A stretch of DNA of 17,896 bases from JAFGGT01 sp036733165 (GTDB taxonomy: Archaea > Methanobacteriota_B > Thermococci > Methanofastidiosales > NM3), in contig DAINBB010000029.1 in assembly GCA_036733165.1 (NCBI GenBank), positions 1-17,896 of the forward strand, written 5' to 3'. The notes beneath the pieces were generated by a model. The model was not told the DNA's origin and made no database searches. It saw nothing but the letters and a program-made list of their open reading frames with translations. A program made the translations under genes and the position numbers. This document shows, piece after piece, positions 1 through 7,002 of this stretch; position 1 is the stretch's first letter, and the number at the start of each line of letters is the position of its first letter.

Positions 1-814
1 TGCCTTGCGAGATCCCACCAAATCTGTTGAGCTTGATGTTGGCTATGTGGAAGAGCTTTCTTTGCAGCGCGCTCTGGAGCTGGAAACGGTCATGTATGCT
101 CTCATCGCCCGCTATCCTGATAGGGGAATCGGTAGTGAGTTCCAGCATCGATGCGTCGTCCCGCGCAGGTTGTTCAAAGAATTCTATGTCAAGGTCCCTT
201 GTCCTCATCACGACCTTCCTGGCATCGGGGAGCGACAATGACCCATTGGCATCGCACCGTATCCTGGGCTCGGGTCCAAGTTCATCCCTTAGTGCAAAGA
301 GCACCTCTATGTCCCTGTCCGGCTCTGGTCCCAGCTTGACCTTGAAATGATCGAAACCCTTCCTTCTCCAAAACATGGCGTCCCTCAACATCGACGAGAC
401 ATCATCGAGGCCTATGGTGATGGATGTCGCCATCTTCGGCCTCAGATTGCCCAAGAGCCCGTATAACGGTGAATCATGATACTTCCCTATTATGTCCCAT
501 ATCGCAGTATCGAAAGCGAACTTTACGGCAGGATTGCCATATGTTATGGAATCCATGGTGGCACATACCTTCTCCCGCCTAAGGGGGTCGATGCCTTTTA
601 TGCCCTCCCTGAAAAGCTCCGAATAGTAATTGGCGCTTCTGACGTCCTCGTCAGTCATCGATGTGGGATATCCACACCCATAGCCAGTGATCCCCTCGTT
701 TGTGGTGACCCTTACAAAGAAGGAGCTTGAATTGGAGACGCCGCCAGTGGCCGTGGAAAAGGCCCGCTCCAGGGGAATCTTTCTGTAGGTAAAGTCTATT
801 TCCTCTATCTTCAC
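1..814 (-). CDS. Enolase-superfamily epimerase (dipeptide epimerase-like), C-terminus cut by window edge
   Basis: About 271 residues are visible; the reading frame runs off the left edge, so roughly the last 80-100 residues are missing. It has the muconate-lactonizing/dipeptide-epimerase signature in order: a K-V-K catalytic pair (FKVKLG), metal ligands Asp in CDANG, Glu in FFEQP and Asp in AGDES, then the opposing catalytic Lys in NIKLNRFGG. All catalytic positions expected in this stretch are present. Family members abstract the alpha proton of an acyl amino acid or dipeptide; the closest style is L-Ala-D/L-Glu epimerase, but o-succinylbenzoate synthase and N-acylamino acid racemase are alternatives. 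There is no ATG. GTG at 814 is chosen because a TATA-like box at 838-847 predicts an RNA start near 816-818. TTG at 832 would add six residues and also aligns with family N-termini. The substrate is unknown, and archaea have no murein peptides to recycle. Confidence 0.85.
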   Translation of the reverse strand, partial: MKIEEIDFTYRKIPLERAFSTATGGVSNSSSFFVRVTTNEGITGYGCGYPTSMTDEDVRSANYYSELFREGIKGIDPLRREKVCATMDSITYGNPAVKFAFDTAIWDIIGKYHDSPLYGLLGNLRPKMATSITIGLDDVSSMLRDAMFWRRKGFDHFKVKLGPEPDRDIEVLFALRDELGPEPRIRCDANGSLSLPDARKVVMRTRDLDIEFFEQPARDDASMLELTTDSPIRIAGDESIHDRFQLQSALQRKLFHIANIKLNRFGGISQG

Positions 815-837
815 GGAAGAGACTATCTGCAATTCGA

Positions 838-847
838 TTTTTAATAT
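838..847 (-). promoter_or_regulatory. TATA box of the epimerase gene
   Basis: On the minus strand this reads ATATTAAAAA, just downstream of the CDF transporter stop at 855. Its centre lies about 28 nt upstream of the GTG at 814, so the mRNA would have almost no leader. The match to the archaeal TTTATATA consensus is moderate. Confidence 0.4.
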
Positions 848-854
848 GTTTGCC

Positions 855-1739
855 CTAATGCAATGATGGTCCTATGGTGTCGGGGGTCTTGCACCTTTCG
901 CATTCGAACTCTATTGTGGAATACTGTATCCCGTTGTCAGAGAGGACCTGCCTTATCCTGCCCTTGATGGCCTCGGCATCGTGGAGCATCTGATCGTTGA
1001 TCACGAAATGGGCATCAAATGAGTTCAGATTGGAGCATATGCTCCAAAGACGGACGTTATGTACCTCCACCACACCACCTATGGCCTCCAAGGATTCCAG
1101 AAGCATGTCCATGTCGATGCCTTCCGGCGTGAATTCGAGCAATATCCTCAAAGAGGATCTGATGATACCGAAGGATGACATCACGATTATGACCACTATC
1201 AAGATACTGATGACGGGATCGATCACCCTATTGCCTGTGAAGTAGATGGATATTGAACCAATGACTATCATAAGGGAAGAGAGCGCATCGCTGAGGACAT
1301 GGAGGTAAGCGCTCTTGACATTTATGTCGTCGTTCCCATGGAGCTTGTACCCTATGTACAGATTTATGGCCAGACCCATGAGCGCGACCGCCAACATTAC
1401 CGGCGTATCTATCTCTGGCTGGGAGCCTATCCTCTTGATCGCCTCGTTGACTATGACGATGCTGATGGCGAACAGCATCAGGCTGTTTATCAGTGCCGCA
1501 AATATCTCCACCCGGTGATAACCGAAGGTCCTGGTGCTTGATGGCAGTCTCTTGGATATCCTGATTGCGCTGTAGGAGATCAAAAGCGCAAAGGCGTCCC
1601 TGAACATGTGCCCAGCGTCGCTGAGGAGGGAGAGGGAGTTTGAGAAGATTCCGCCCAGAATCTCCAACGCAAAGAATATCAGGGTAAGCGCGATCGCGAC
1701 CCTAAAAGAGCTTTCAATTCCCCCTTCATTCAAGGACAT
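855..1739 (-). CDS. Cation diffusion facilitator, Zn(II)/H+ antiporter
   Basis: The protein has 294 residues, usual for the CzcD/ZitB branch of CDF transporters, which export Zn(II) and related ions from the cytoplasm in exchange for protons. Residues 12-200 form about six membrane segments. The tetrahedral metal site is complete: H44 and D48 (in SDAGHMFRD, TM2) and H147 and D151 (in LHVLSD, TM5). A family-typical FGYHRVE stretch lies at 72-78 between TM2 and TM3. Residues from about 205 onward form the cytosolic ferredoxin-like domain, ending with a Cys pair (CERC) that could add a metal site. The two HxxxD pairs favour zinc over manganese or iron; this is family inference. The ATG at 1739 is supported by a TATA box 24.5 nt upstream, giving a leaderless mRNA. 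The epimerase downstream has its own TATA-like box, so a shared operon is not required. Confidence 0.93.
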   Translation of the reverse strand: MSLNEGGIESSFRVAIALTLIFFALEILGGIFSNSLSLLSDAGHMFRDAFALLISYSAIRISKRLPSSTRTFGYHRVEIFAALINSLMLFAISIVIVNEAIKRIGSQPEIDTPVMLAVALMGLAINLYIGYKLHGNDDINVKSAYLHVLSDALSSLMIVIGSISIYFTGNRVIDPVISILIVVIIVMSSFGIIRSSLRILLEFTPEGIDMDMLLESLEAIGGVVEVHNVRLWSICSNLNSFDAHFVINDQMLHDAEAIKGRIRQVLSDNGIQYSTIEFECERCKTPDTIGPSLH

Positions 1740-1759
1740 ACCATAAGATAGATATCGGA

Positions 1760-1767
1760 ATTAATAA
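1760..1767 (-). promoter_or_regulatory. TATA box of the CDF transporter
   Basis: The minus strand reads TTATTAAT, centred 24.5 nt before the ATG at 1739. It lies in the 49-bp gap after the histidine kinase stop. The spacing predicts that transcription starts at or next to the A of the start codon. Confidence 0.6.
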
Positions 1768-1788
1768 GGTATGTGTATGAACGGATCA

Positions 1789-3099
1789 TCAATTGATGTT
1801 CTTTTCGATTATGGGTATGGTGAAGAAAAATGTTGAACCGTTGTCCTTCTCGCTCTCGACCCATATCTTGCCACCCATCTTATCGATCATCTTCTGGACC
1901 GTCGCCAGGCCTATCCCCGTACCCTCGGTCTTCTTGTCCGCAAGCCTTTCAAAGAGCTTGAATATCTTGTTGGTGTACTTGATGTCAAGCCCTATTCCAT
2001 TGTCCTTGACATAAAACTGGTAGTGGGTCCCAAAGTTCTCCACACCCACAGATATCTCTATGTTATCGTCCGACTTAGAGAACTTCATGGCATTGGACAA
2101 TAGATTCGAGAAGACCAGGGACACCGCAAGCCGCTCCTGGTAAATGAAGGGGAACTCCCCCACGAGCTCAAGTTTGGTCTTTTTCTCGGGGAAAAGGTCC
2201 TTCGCCCTGTTGAACTCCTCGTTGATAAGCGCCTTGAGATTGATGTAGTCCTTGCTGATGGATGTCTTCTGTATATTGTAGTAACTGACGAGGTCGTTCA
2301 AAATCTTGCTCATCTTGACCACGTTGCTGGAAAGCCTGTTGAAGTATTCCTTGTCGCTGCTCTCCAGATCACCATATATGTCCTCGTTGAGGAACGTCAA
2401 AAGAGCGTTGATCGAGACAAGAGGCGTCTTGAGATCGTGTGTAAGGGAAGAGATGTATGTCTGCAGTTCCCTGTTCTGCTCCTCCAGCAACTTGGTCTTG
2501 TGCTCTATCTCGATTGCAAGGCGCTTGTTGAAGTCCTTTTGTTTCTCGAATGCCTTCGCATTGTTTATGGCGATGGCGACCTGATTGGCAAAGAGCTCCA
2601 ACATCTTTATGTCCTCAATGGTGGGCGCCATACCGTCAAGCGGCCTGTCCACGTTTATCATCCCTATCCATTCGTCCTTGACCCTGATAGGGATCATGAG
2701 CAGGTCATCGCCCTGCCATTCCTGCAGATTGTCGGACCTGAAGTTGCCAAGGCTCATCCTGTCCCTGAACTCCTCAGGAACCATCTCAAGATTCTTCAAG
2801 ACATCTCTGACATAATATGAATTGGAGACCTGGTACTCTGGGATTTTGTACCAATTTGTCCATTTTGAAGGCTTTGAACCGAGTATTTTCTTCCTGTACC
2901 TCTCAGGCATGCCCCTCGCAGCCACCGGGGCCGATGTCCTACTCTCCTTATCCCTCAGAACGATGATTGCAAAATTCCAACCAAGGTCCTCATTGATGGC
3001 CTTGCAGATTATATCAAAAAGAACATTTAGTTCAAGATTCGCTTGCATGTTTTCCGTCAGTTCTAGGATTTTGAGCATGACATTGTGTAGTTTGTGCAC
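1789..3099 (-). CDS. Soluble GAF-domain sensor histidine kinase
   Basis: With the GTG start this is a 436-residue cytosolic kinase: GAF domain at about 20-180, coiled-coil linker 183-214, HisKA with phospho-acceptor H221 in LTHDLKTP, then HATPase_c to the end. The N box (SNLLSNAMKF), G1 (DNGIGLD), F box (IFKLFERL) and G2 (TGIGLATV) are all present, so it should bind ATP and autophosphorylate. There is no transmembrane segment, and no response regulator or receiver domain is near, so it is an orphan kinase with an unknown signal. The frame stays open to 3183, but that extension is AT-rich, has no family similarity that I recognise and contains the TATA box. GTG at 3099 sits 26.5 nt from that box. 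An in-frame ATG at 3078 is a second possibility. Confidence 0.88.
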   Translation of the reverse strand: MHKLHNVMLKILELTENMQANLELNVLFDIICKAINEDLGWNFAIIVLRDKESRTSAPVAARGMPERYRKKILGSKPSKWTNWYKIPEYQVSNSYYVRDVLKNLEMVPEEFRDRMSLGNFRSDNLQEWQGDDLLMIPIRVKDEWIGMINVDRPLDGMAPTIEDIKMLELFANQVAIAINNAKAFEKQKDFNKRLAIEIEHKTKLLEEQNRELQTYISSLTHDLKTPLVSINALLTFLNEDIYGDLESSDKEYFNRLSSNVVKMSKILNDLVSYYNIQKTSISKDYINLKALINEEFNRAKDLFPEKKTKLELVGEFPFIYQERLAVSLVFSNLLSNAMKFSKSDDNIEISVGVENFGTHYQFYVKDNGIGLDIKYTNKIFKLFERLADKKTEGTGIGLATVQKMIDKMGGKIWVESEKDNGSTFFFTIPIIEKNIN

Positions 3100-3120
3100 A
3101 ATGATGATGAGGAACAGGTC

Positions 3121-3130
3121 AATATATATT
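3121..3130 (-). promoter_or_regulatory. TATA box of the histidine kinase
   Basis: The sequence AATATATATT is centred 26.5 nt before GTG 3099, inside an AT-rich gap of about 90 bp after the DUF2117 gene. It argues that the kinase is transcribed on its own, with a leaderless GTG start. Confidence 0.6.
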
Positions 3131-3191
3131 TTTCTATCAAAGTATATCAATCTATGAATATTGTAATACTTTATATAATTCATTTTTATAT

Positions 3192-4250
3192 CTAAAAAGA
3201 CCTGAAATCCTTCACCCTCTCTGATATCATGGAACTCACCATGGACTTCACCTGTTCGTATGGCAGGTCTATCCTCTCCTTCTTGTTGAAAAGTTTGTTG
3301 AAAAGATGATTCCCAACCTCATCGTCATGGTCTACCTCAAAAAGGACTGAGTCTTGGGTGAATCTTTCTTGTTTTATGAGTCCATCCCTGTCGCCGTCCG
3401 TTATGGCAATTACAGGAATGTTGAATCGGAAAAGGATATCTCCTACTATCCTTGATGTGTCATCGCCTACAACGACAGCGCCTTCACACCCCTCGGATAG
3501 CTCATATACCTCTGAGCCCGCATGATTGATAAAGACGACGCCTCTTCCCATGGTGTCCTCCACCCTAGGTTTCACATCCCCCGGCCTCAGATTGGATGTC
3601 GCGCAGCATTTTGCGGTATTGATGTCCAAAGGACCCATTTTCTCAAGCTTCTCTATCCCATGCTTCTTGATCGATATTCCCTTGGTACCTACAATTCTGC
3701 CACCCATCACGGTAATGGCCACATCAGTGTCTGTTGCGCGGCCTATCAAGATGTTCCTGCACAGGACGAAATCACCGACCATGCAATCCCTTAGATTCCT
3801 GGTGACACTGCCTCCATCCTGGCTGAAACGTTCGATCGATTCGAGCGGCGAATCCTCTTTTATGCCAAGCCCCTTAATATTGGAGATAATGCCCTCCGGG
3901 AAAGTGCCCTGCCATACTACAAAGGACCCTGAGGAGAAGTCGATGTGCATCAAGGGCACTGAAATCCCAGAGTTCTCCTTGATGATCTTGACAAAGCTTT
4001 TTCCAGATTCCTTGGAACGGGGGCATATTGCAATTATAAGACTTCTTATCCCTTTTGACCTGGCCACCACCTTTCCTGGAAGGTCAGGAATCGATATGAT
4101 ATCGTCAAGACCATTGTCATGGGCCGCCGTCCTTCCCATGGTCCCAGCTTGGTAGTAACTGGCCCCAGGAATCATTCGTACAAGTTCAGCAGCATATCCC
4201 TTGTCAAACACATCGGGACCATGGAACAATACGACCAAATTCCCCTCCAT
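3192..4250 (-). CDS. DUF2117-family protein of unknown function
   Basis: The protein has 352 residues, or 358 if ATG 4268 is used. I recognise the DUF2117 pattern known from methanogens and relatives: an N-terminal LFHGPDVFD box at about 8-16, a central GRAT.TDV segment followed by GGRIVG, a GPLDINTAKC/LRPGDVKPR block, and a C-terminal VVVGDD (259-264) plus ITDGDRDG (283-290). The acidic TDGDRD stretch looks like a metal or nucleotide site, but no biochemical function is established to my knowledge. There is no signal peptide or membrane segment, so it should be cytosolic. It follows the small His-rich gene by 17-35 nt without its own TATA box, so the two are probably co-transcribed. Neither candidate ATG has a convincing ribosome binding site; 4250 is preferred because the HGP box then sits near the N-terminus. 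The family call is from memory of the motif and would be settled by a Pfam search. Confidence 0.7.
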   Translation of the reverse strand: MEGNLVVLFHGPDVFDKGYAAELVRMIPGASYYQAGTMGRTAAHDNGLDDIISIPDLPGKVVARSKGIRSLIIAICPRSKESGKSFVKIIKENSGISVPLMHIDFSSGSFVVWQGTFPEGIISNIKGLGIKEDSPLESIERFSQDGGSVTRNLRDCMVGDFVLCRNILIGRATDTDVAITVMGGRIVGTKGISIKKHGIEKLEKMGPLDINTAKCCATSNLRPGDVKPRVEDTMGRGVVFINHAGSEVYELSEGCEGAVVVGDDTSRIVGDILFRFNIPVIAITDGDRDGLIKQERFTQDSVLFEVDHDDEVGNHLFNKLFNKKERIDLPYEQVKSMVSSMISERVKDFRSF

Positions 4251-4279
4251 GTTCACGAAAAACACCATGAATCGCGGGA

Positions 4280-4296
4280 TGGGGTCAATCGCCCCA
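4280..4296 (-). other. Small hairpin over the stop codon between His-rich gene and DUF2117 gene
   Basis: The minus strand reads TGGGG-CGATTGA-CCCCA, a 5-bp GC-rich stem whose 7-nt loop contains the TGA stop of the upstream gene. There is no T-tract after it, so it is not a terminator. It could separate the translation of the two cistrons or slow RNA decay; this is inference. Confidence 0.3.
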
Positions 4297-4539
4297 GTAG
4301 AAACCGGTCAGGGTTATCGTGGGTTCTTCAGGGATCGGAACATCATTGATTCCAACGTCATTGAAGTGCCCATAATGATGTCCATTGTTATTGATATAAT
4401 GTCCATAATGATTGCCGTTGTCGTGGCAGCCGTCGTTAACCGACCCTTGGCCATATGATCCGCATGCCACCATCGTTGGAGAGATTAGCAACATGAGGAT
4501 AGCCAATGCAAGGAATATCTTCTTGTTCATTGTTGACAC
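4285..4539 (-). CDS. Small His/Asn/Gly-rich exported protein
   Basis: This is an 84-residue protein I do not recognise. From GTG 4539 it begins with a short polar N-terminus containing two lysines, then a hydrophobic stretch (residues 8-20) ending near TMVAC26, a plausible signal peptide with a weak lipobox. The exported part is small and carries six His in residues 39-58, with a near-repeat HYGHYINNNG/HHYGHFNDVG, and two more Cys or Cys-like anchor positions (C26, C38). Such composition suggests binding of transition metal ions, but this is inference. The tail is proline- and threonine-rich and ends in FYWGD. GTG 4539 is 25.5 nt from the TATA box at 4561-4568; ATG 4530 in the same frame is the alternative and leaves the signal peptide unchanged. 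It is probably the first gene of a unit with the DUF2117 gene. Confidence 0.6.
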   Translation of the reverse strand: MSTMNKKIFLALAILMLLISPTMVACGSYGQGSVNDGCHDNGNHYGHYINNNGHHYGHFNDVGINDVPIPEEPTITLTGFYWGD

Positions 4540-4560
4540 CAAATTCAATCTGGTCGTTCA

Positions 4561-4568
4561 ATTAAAAA
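4561..4568 (-). promoter_or_regulatory. TATA box of the His-rich gene, shared with a terminator T-tract
   Basis: The minus strand reads TTTTTAAT, centred 25.5 nt upstream of GTG 4539. The same T-run follows the hairpin at 4572-4618, so it also looks like the end of the pentose phosphate operon transcript. Confidence 0.5.
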
Positions 4569-4618
4569 ACTTTGCAATATGGCCATGCAATGCAGGGGCA
4601 TAATGGCCATGTATGCAA
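4564..4618 (-). terminator. Hairpin plus T6 after the pentose phosphate operon
   Basis: Eight nucleotides past the tal stop, the minus strand forms TTGCA and ATGGCCAT (4618-4603) pairing with ATGGCCAT and TGCAA (4586-4572). That is 8 + 5 bp with a small internal bulge and a 16-nt loop, followed by TTTTTT at 4569-4564. This resembles a bacterial-type intrinsic terminator. ATGGCCAT is itself palindromic, so alternative pairings exist. Confidence 0.5.
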
Positions 4619-4625
4619 ATCCCGA

Positions 4626-5270
4626 TCATACCTCGACAGACTTCCAGTCCTTGAGGAAACTGTCAAGGCCCTTGTCCGTCAAGGGGTGTTTGAACATCTT
4701 CTCCAGGACCGCTGCGGGTATCGTCGATATCTCTGCGCCTATCTTTGCCGCTTCGACCACGTGGATCGGGTGTCTGATGCTGGCAACGATGACCTCTGTT
4801 GAAAACAGATAGTTCTCCTTTATCGCCATGATATCCGAAACGATGTCCATGCCGTAGTGGGCAATGTCATCAAGCCTGCCTATGAAAGGCGAAACGAAGT
4901 TCGTGCCGGCCTTCATCGCTATAAGTGCCTGGTTCGCGGAGAATATCAAGGTCGTATTGGTCATGATGTCCTCATCCCTTAGGATTGGAAGGGCCTTGAC
5001 GCCTTCCTTTATGAATGGAACCTTTATCACAATGTTGTCCGACCACTTGGAAAATTCCCTGGCCTCCTTGAGAATGCCATCTGTCTCAAGACTTGTGGCC
5101 TCGACAGAGACAGGCCCGTCCACTATGGAGCATATCTCCCGCACCAAGGTCTTGAACGGCCTCTTCTCCTTTGCGACAAGCGATGGATTCGTGGTCACAC
5201 CATCGACCAGACCCATATCGCTCCAATATTTGATATCGCCCACATTTGCTGTGTCTAGAAAAAACTTCAT
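4626..5270 (-). CDS. tal: Transaldolase (TalC/MipB small-subunit type)
   Basis: The 214-residue length and sequence are typical of the short class-I aldolase family containing TalC/MipB transaldolases and fructose-6-phosphate aldolases. D6 lies in FFLDTAN, TTNPS at 26-30, and the Schiff-base lysine is K83 in IVIKVPF. The residues known to separate the two activities are E57 (in VSVEAT), where E. coli FSA has Gln59, and F129 (in VSPFIGR), where FSA has Tyr131. Both match transaldolases, so transfer of dihydroxyacetone from sedoheptulose 7-phosphate to glyceraldehyde 3-phosphate is the likely reaction. The C-terminal HPLTDKGL...FLKDW is family-typical. It overlaps the transketolase C subunit by 4 nt (ATGA) and has a GGAG ribosome binding site 10 nt upstream. 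It is the last gene of the operon, followed by a hairpin terminator. Confidence 0.95.
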   Translation of the reverse strand: MKFFLDTANVGDIKYWSDMGLVDGVTTNPSLVAKEKRPFKTLVREICSIVDGPVSVEATSLETDGILKEAREFSKWSDNIVIKVPFIKEGVKALPILRDEDIMTNTTLIFSANQALIAMKAGTNFVSPFIGRLDDIAHYGMDIVSDIMAIKENYLFSTEVIVASIRHPIHVVEAAKIGAEISTIPAAVLEKMFKHPLTDKGLDSFLKDWKSVEV

Positions 5271-6190
5271 CGTATCAACTCCTTTGATTTTTCCACTATA
5301 GATCTAGCAGAGAGCCCATATTTGTCATAAAGGTCGTCCGGCCTGCCAGATTCCGTGAACCTGTCAACACCCAGCATCGAGACCTTTGTCGGCAGCCTCT
5401 GGGAAAGAAGGTCTGTGATCGTGCTCCCCATTCCGCCGAAAATGCTATGGTCCTCCACAGTAAGCACATTGCCACAGTCCTTTGCGGCCCTGAGTATCGT
5501 TTTTTCATCCAATGGCCTTAGGACCTGCAGGTCTATGATCCTAGCGGAATAACCTTCGGCCTCAAGCATCTTGCCGGCGGCAAGGGCGTTGTGAGTAGCG
5601 AATCCGTGACCGATTATGGCTAAATCGTCCCCGTCCTGCAGAACATGTGAATGTAGGGGGTCGAATCCCGAATCTTCGTCATAAATGCTCTCAACGCTGT
5701 CCCTGAAAAGTCTCACGTAACAGGGGCCTTTGATATCATGGATGGTCTTGATCGTGGAATAGGCAGACAATGGGTCGCATGGCACGAAGATATTGAAGTC
5801 GGGCAGCACTTTCATGAGGGAAAGGTCCTCCACAGCATGATGGCTGGGCCCGTCCTTTCCAACAGATATGCCACCATGGGTCGAGACCAGCTTGACGTTC
5901 ATCTCCGGATACGCAATGCACATCCTTATCTGGTCAAAGCACCTTCCCGGAACAAAGACGCTGAAGGTCGATACAAAGGGGATCTTGCCGCATGCCGCCA
6001 TGCCTGCTGCCGTGGACACCATATCCTGCTCACAGATGCCCATATTGAAGAATCTCTCGGGGAACTCGTTGCCGAACATCGCCGTCTTCGTCGAGTTCGA
6101 AAGGTCGGCATCAAAAGCGACGACATCTGGGTCCTCCCTGCCAAGCTCGACAAGGGCATTTCCATAATAGTTCCGGACATTGAGCTTCAT
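5267..6190 (-). CDS. tktB: Transketolase, C-terminal subunit (PYR and C domains)
   Basis: The 307-residue protein is the second half of a split transketolase, as is normal in archaea. The pyrimidine-binding domain carries the cofactor-activating glutamate E54 in FNMGICEQD, then VSTHGGISVGKDGPSHH with the substrate and phosphate His positions. The C-terminal domain starts around residue 185 (DDLAIIGHGFATHNAL) and includes VLRPLD and VEDHSIFGGMGS. With the N-terminal subunit it forms the thiamine-diphosphate enzyme that moves two-carbon units between ketose and aldose phosphates in the cytoplasm. It overlaps both neighbours by 4 nt (ATGA), which implies translational coupling and equal subunit supply. 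A GGGAG sequence lies about 10 nt before the ATG. A pyruvate dehydrogenase E1-beta or DXP synthase fragment is unlikely given the adjacent N subunit. Confidence 0.95.
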   Translation of the reverse strand: MKLNVRNYYGNALVELGREDPDVVAFDADLSNSTKTAMFGNEFPERFFNMGICEQDMVSTAAGMAACGKIPFVSTFSVFVPGRCFDQIRMCIAYPEMNVKLVSTHGGISVGKDGPSHHAVEDLSLMKVLPDFNIFVPCDPLSAYSTIKTIHDIKGPCYVRLFRDSVESIYDEDSGFDPLHSHVLQDGDDLAIIGHGFATHNALAAGKMLEAEGYSARIIDLQVLRPLDEKTILRAAKDCGNVLTVEDHSIFGGMGSTITDLLSQRLPTKVSMLGVDRFTESGRPDDLYDKYGLSARSIVEKSKELIR

Positions 6191-7002
6191 CTGTTACACT
6201 CCCTTATGGCTTCCTTGATCTCAGTATCCTTCAGAGGTTTGCCATGCCAGCTGCATACGCCCTCCATGCTTGAAACGCCCTTTCCCTTTACCGTCCTAGC
6301 AATGATCACGCATGGGGCGTCCTTCACGTCCCTGGCCGCCCTAATAATATTCTGCAGTTCGGATACGTTGTGGCCATCCACTTCGAATACCCTCCATCCA
6401 AAGGACGCAAACTTGTCCCTGAGCGGCTCCAACATCTTTATGTCCTCTGTGGCGCCATCACACTGCAGCATGTTCCTGTCCACTATGGCCACTAGATTGG
6501 AGAGCTTATAATGTGAAGATGTCATGGCGGCCTCCCATACCTGTCCCTCCTGAAGCTCACCATCGCCCATGAGGACATAGACGTTAGAGGATGTGTTGTC
6601 CAATCTGCACGCCATGGCGATACCGTTCGCTACCGAGAGGCCCATTCCCAAAGAACCTGTCGAGAATTCGACACCGGGCGTCTTTTTCATGTCAGGATGC
6701 CCCTGAAGCATCGCTCCCACGTCCCTGAGCCTGAAGAGCTCGTCCCTTGGAAAGAATCCTTTCCTTGAGAGTGCCGAGTAATAGGCAGGCGCGGCATGCC
6801 CCTTAGAGAGAACGAATCTATCCCTGTTAGGGTCCTTTGCCATCTCTGGCGAAAGATTCATGACATCAAGAAGCAACACTCCCAATATCTCAGCACAGGA
6901 CATGCAGCTTGATGGATGGCCGGATTTTGCCCCGGTCGTCATTCTAATAGAATCGATCCTTATTGCATTGCATTCCTCTATCAACTTAGCAGTCTCAAAC
7001 AT
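6187..7002 (-). CDS. tktA: Transketolase, N-terminal subunit (thiamine diphosphate-binding)
   Basis: This 271-residue protein is the PP-binding half of the split transketolase. Catalytic and cofactor histidines H29 (KSGHPSS) and H69 (LSKGHAAP) are present. The thiamine diphosphate motif runs from GDG at 146-148 (GDGELQEG) to N177 in VDRN, the same 30-residue spacing from Asp to Asn as in E. coli transketolase. The C-terminal VKGKGVS...WHGKPL is family-typical. ATG 7002 is preferred: it has GTGAT four nucleotides upstream and overlaps the rpe stop by 8 nt (ATGTTTGA). ATG 7020 would add six residues but has no ribosome binding site and overlaps rpe by 26 nt. Its stop overlaps the C subunit start (ATGA). 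Confidence 0.95.
   Translation of the reverse strand: MFETAKLIEECNAIRIDSIRMTTGAKSGHPSSCMSCAEILGVLLLDVMNLSPEMAKDPNRDRFVLSKGHAAPAYYSALSRKGFFPRDELFRLRDVGAMLQGHPDMKKTPGVEFSTGSLGMGLSVANGIAMACRLDNTSSNVYVLMGDGELQEGQVWEAAMTSSHYKLSNLVAIVDRNMLQCDGATEDIKMLEPLRDKFASFGWRVFEVDGHNVSELQNIIRAARDVKDAPCVIIARTVKGKGVSSMEGVCSWHGKPLKDTEIKEAIRECNR

Noticed and set aside
3100..3183. N-terminal extension of the histidine kinase to the ATG at 3183
   Set aside because: The stretch is strongly AT-rich, encodes Tyr/Ile-rich sequence without family similarity, and contains the TATA box of the gene. I considered that the hydrophobic IDLFLIIIV could be a membrane segment, but it is too short.
3526..4155. Plus-strand open frame of 209 codons opposite the DUF2117 gene
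   Set aside because: It is an antisense shadow: the minus strand has family motifs throughout, while this frame has no recognisable domain, TATA box or ribosome binding site.
5738..6511. Plus-strand open frame of 257 codons across the two transketolase genes
   Set aside because: It spans the junction of two well-supported overlapping genes on the other strand and shows no protein family features.
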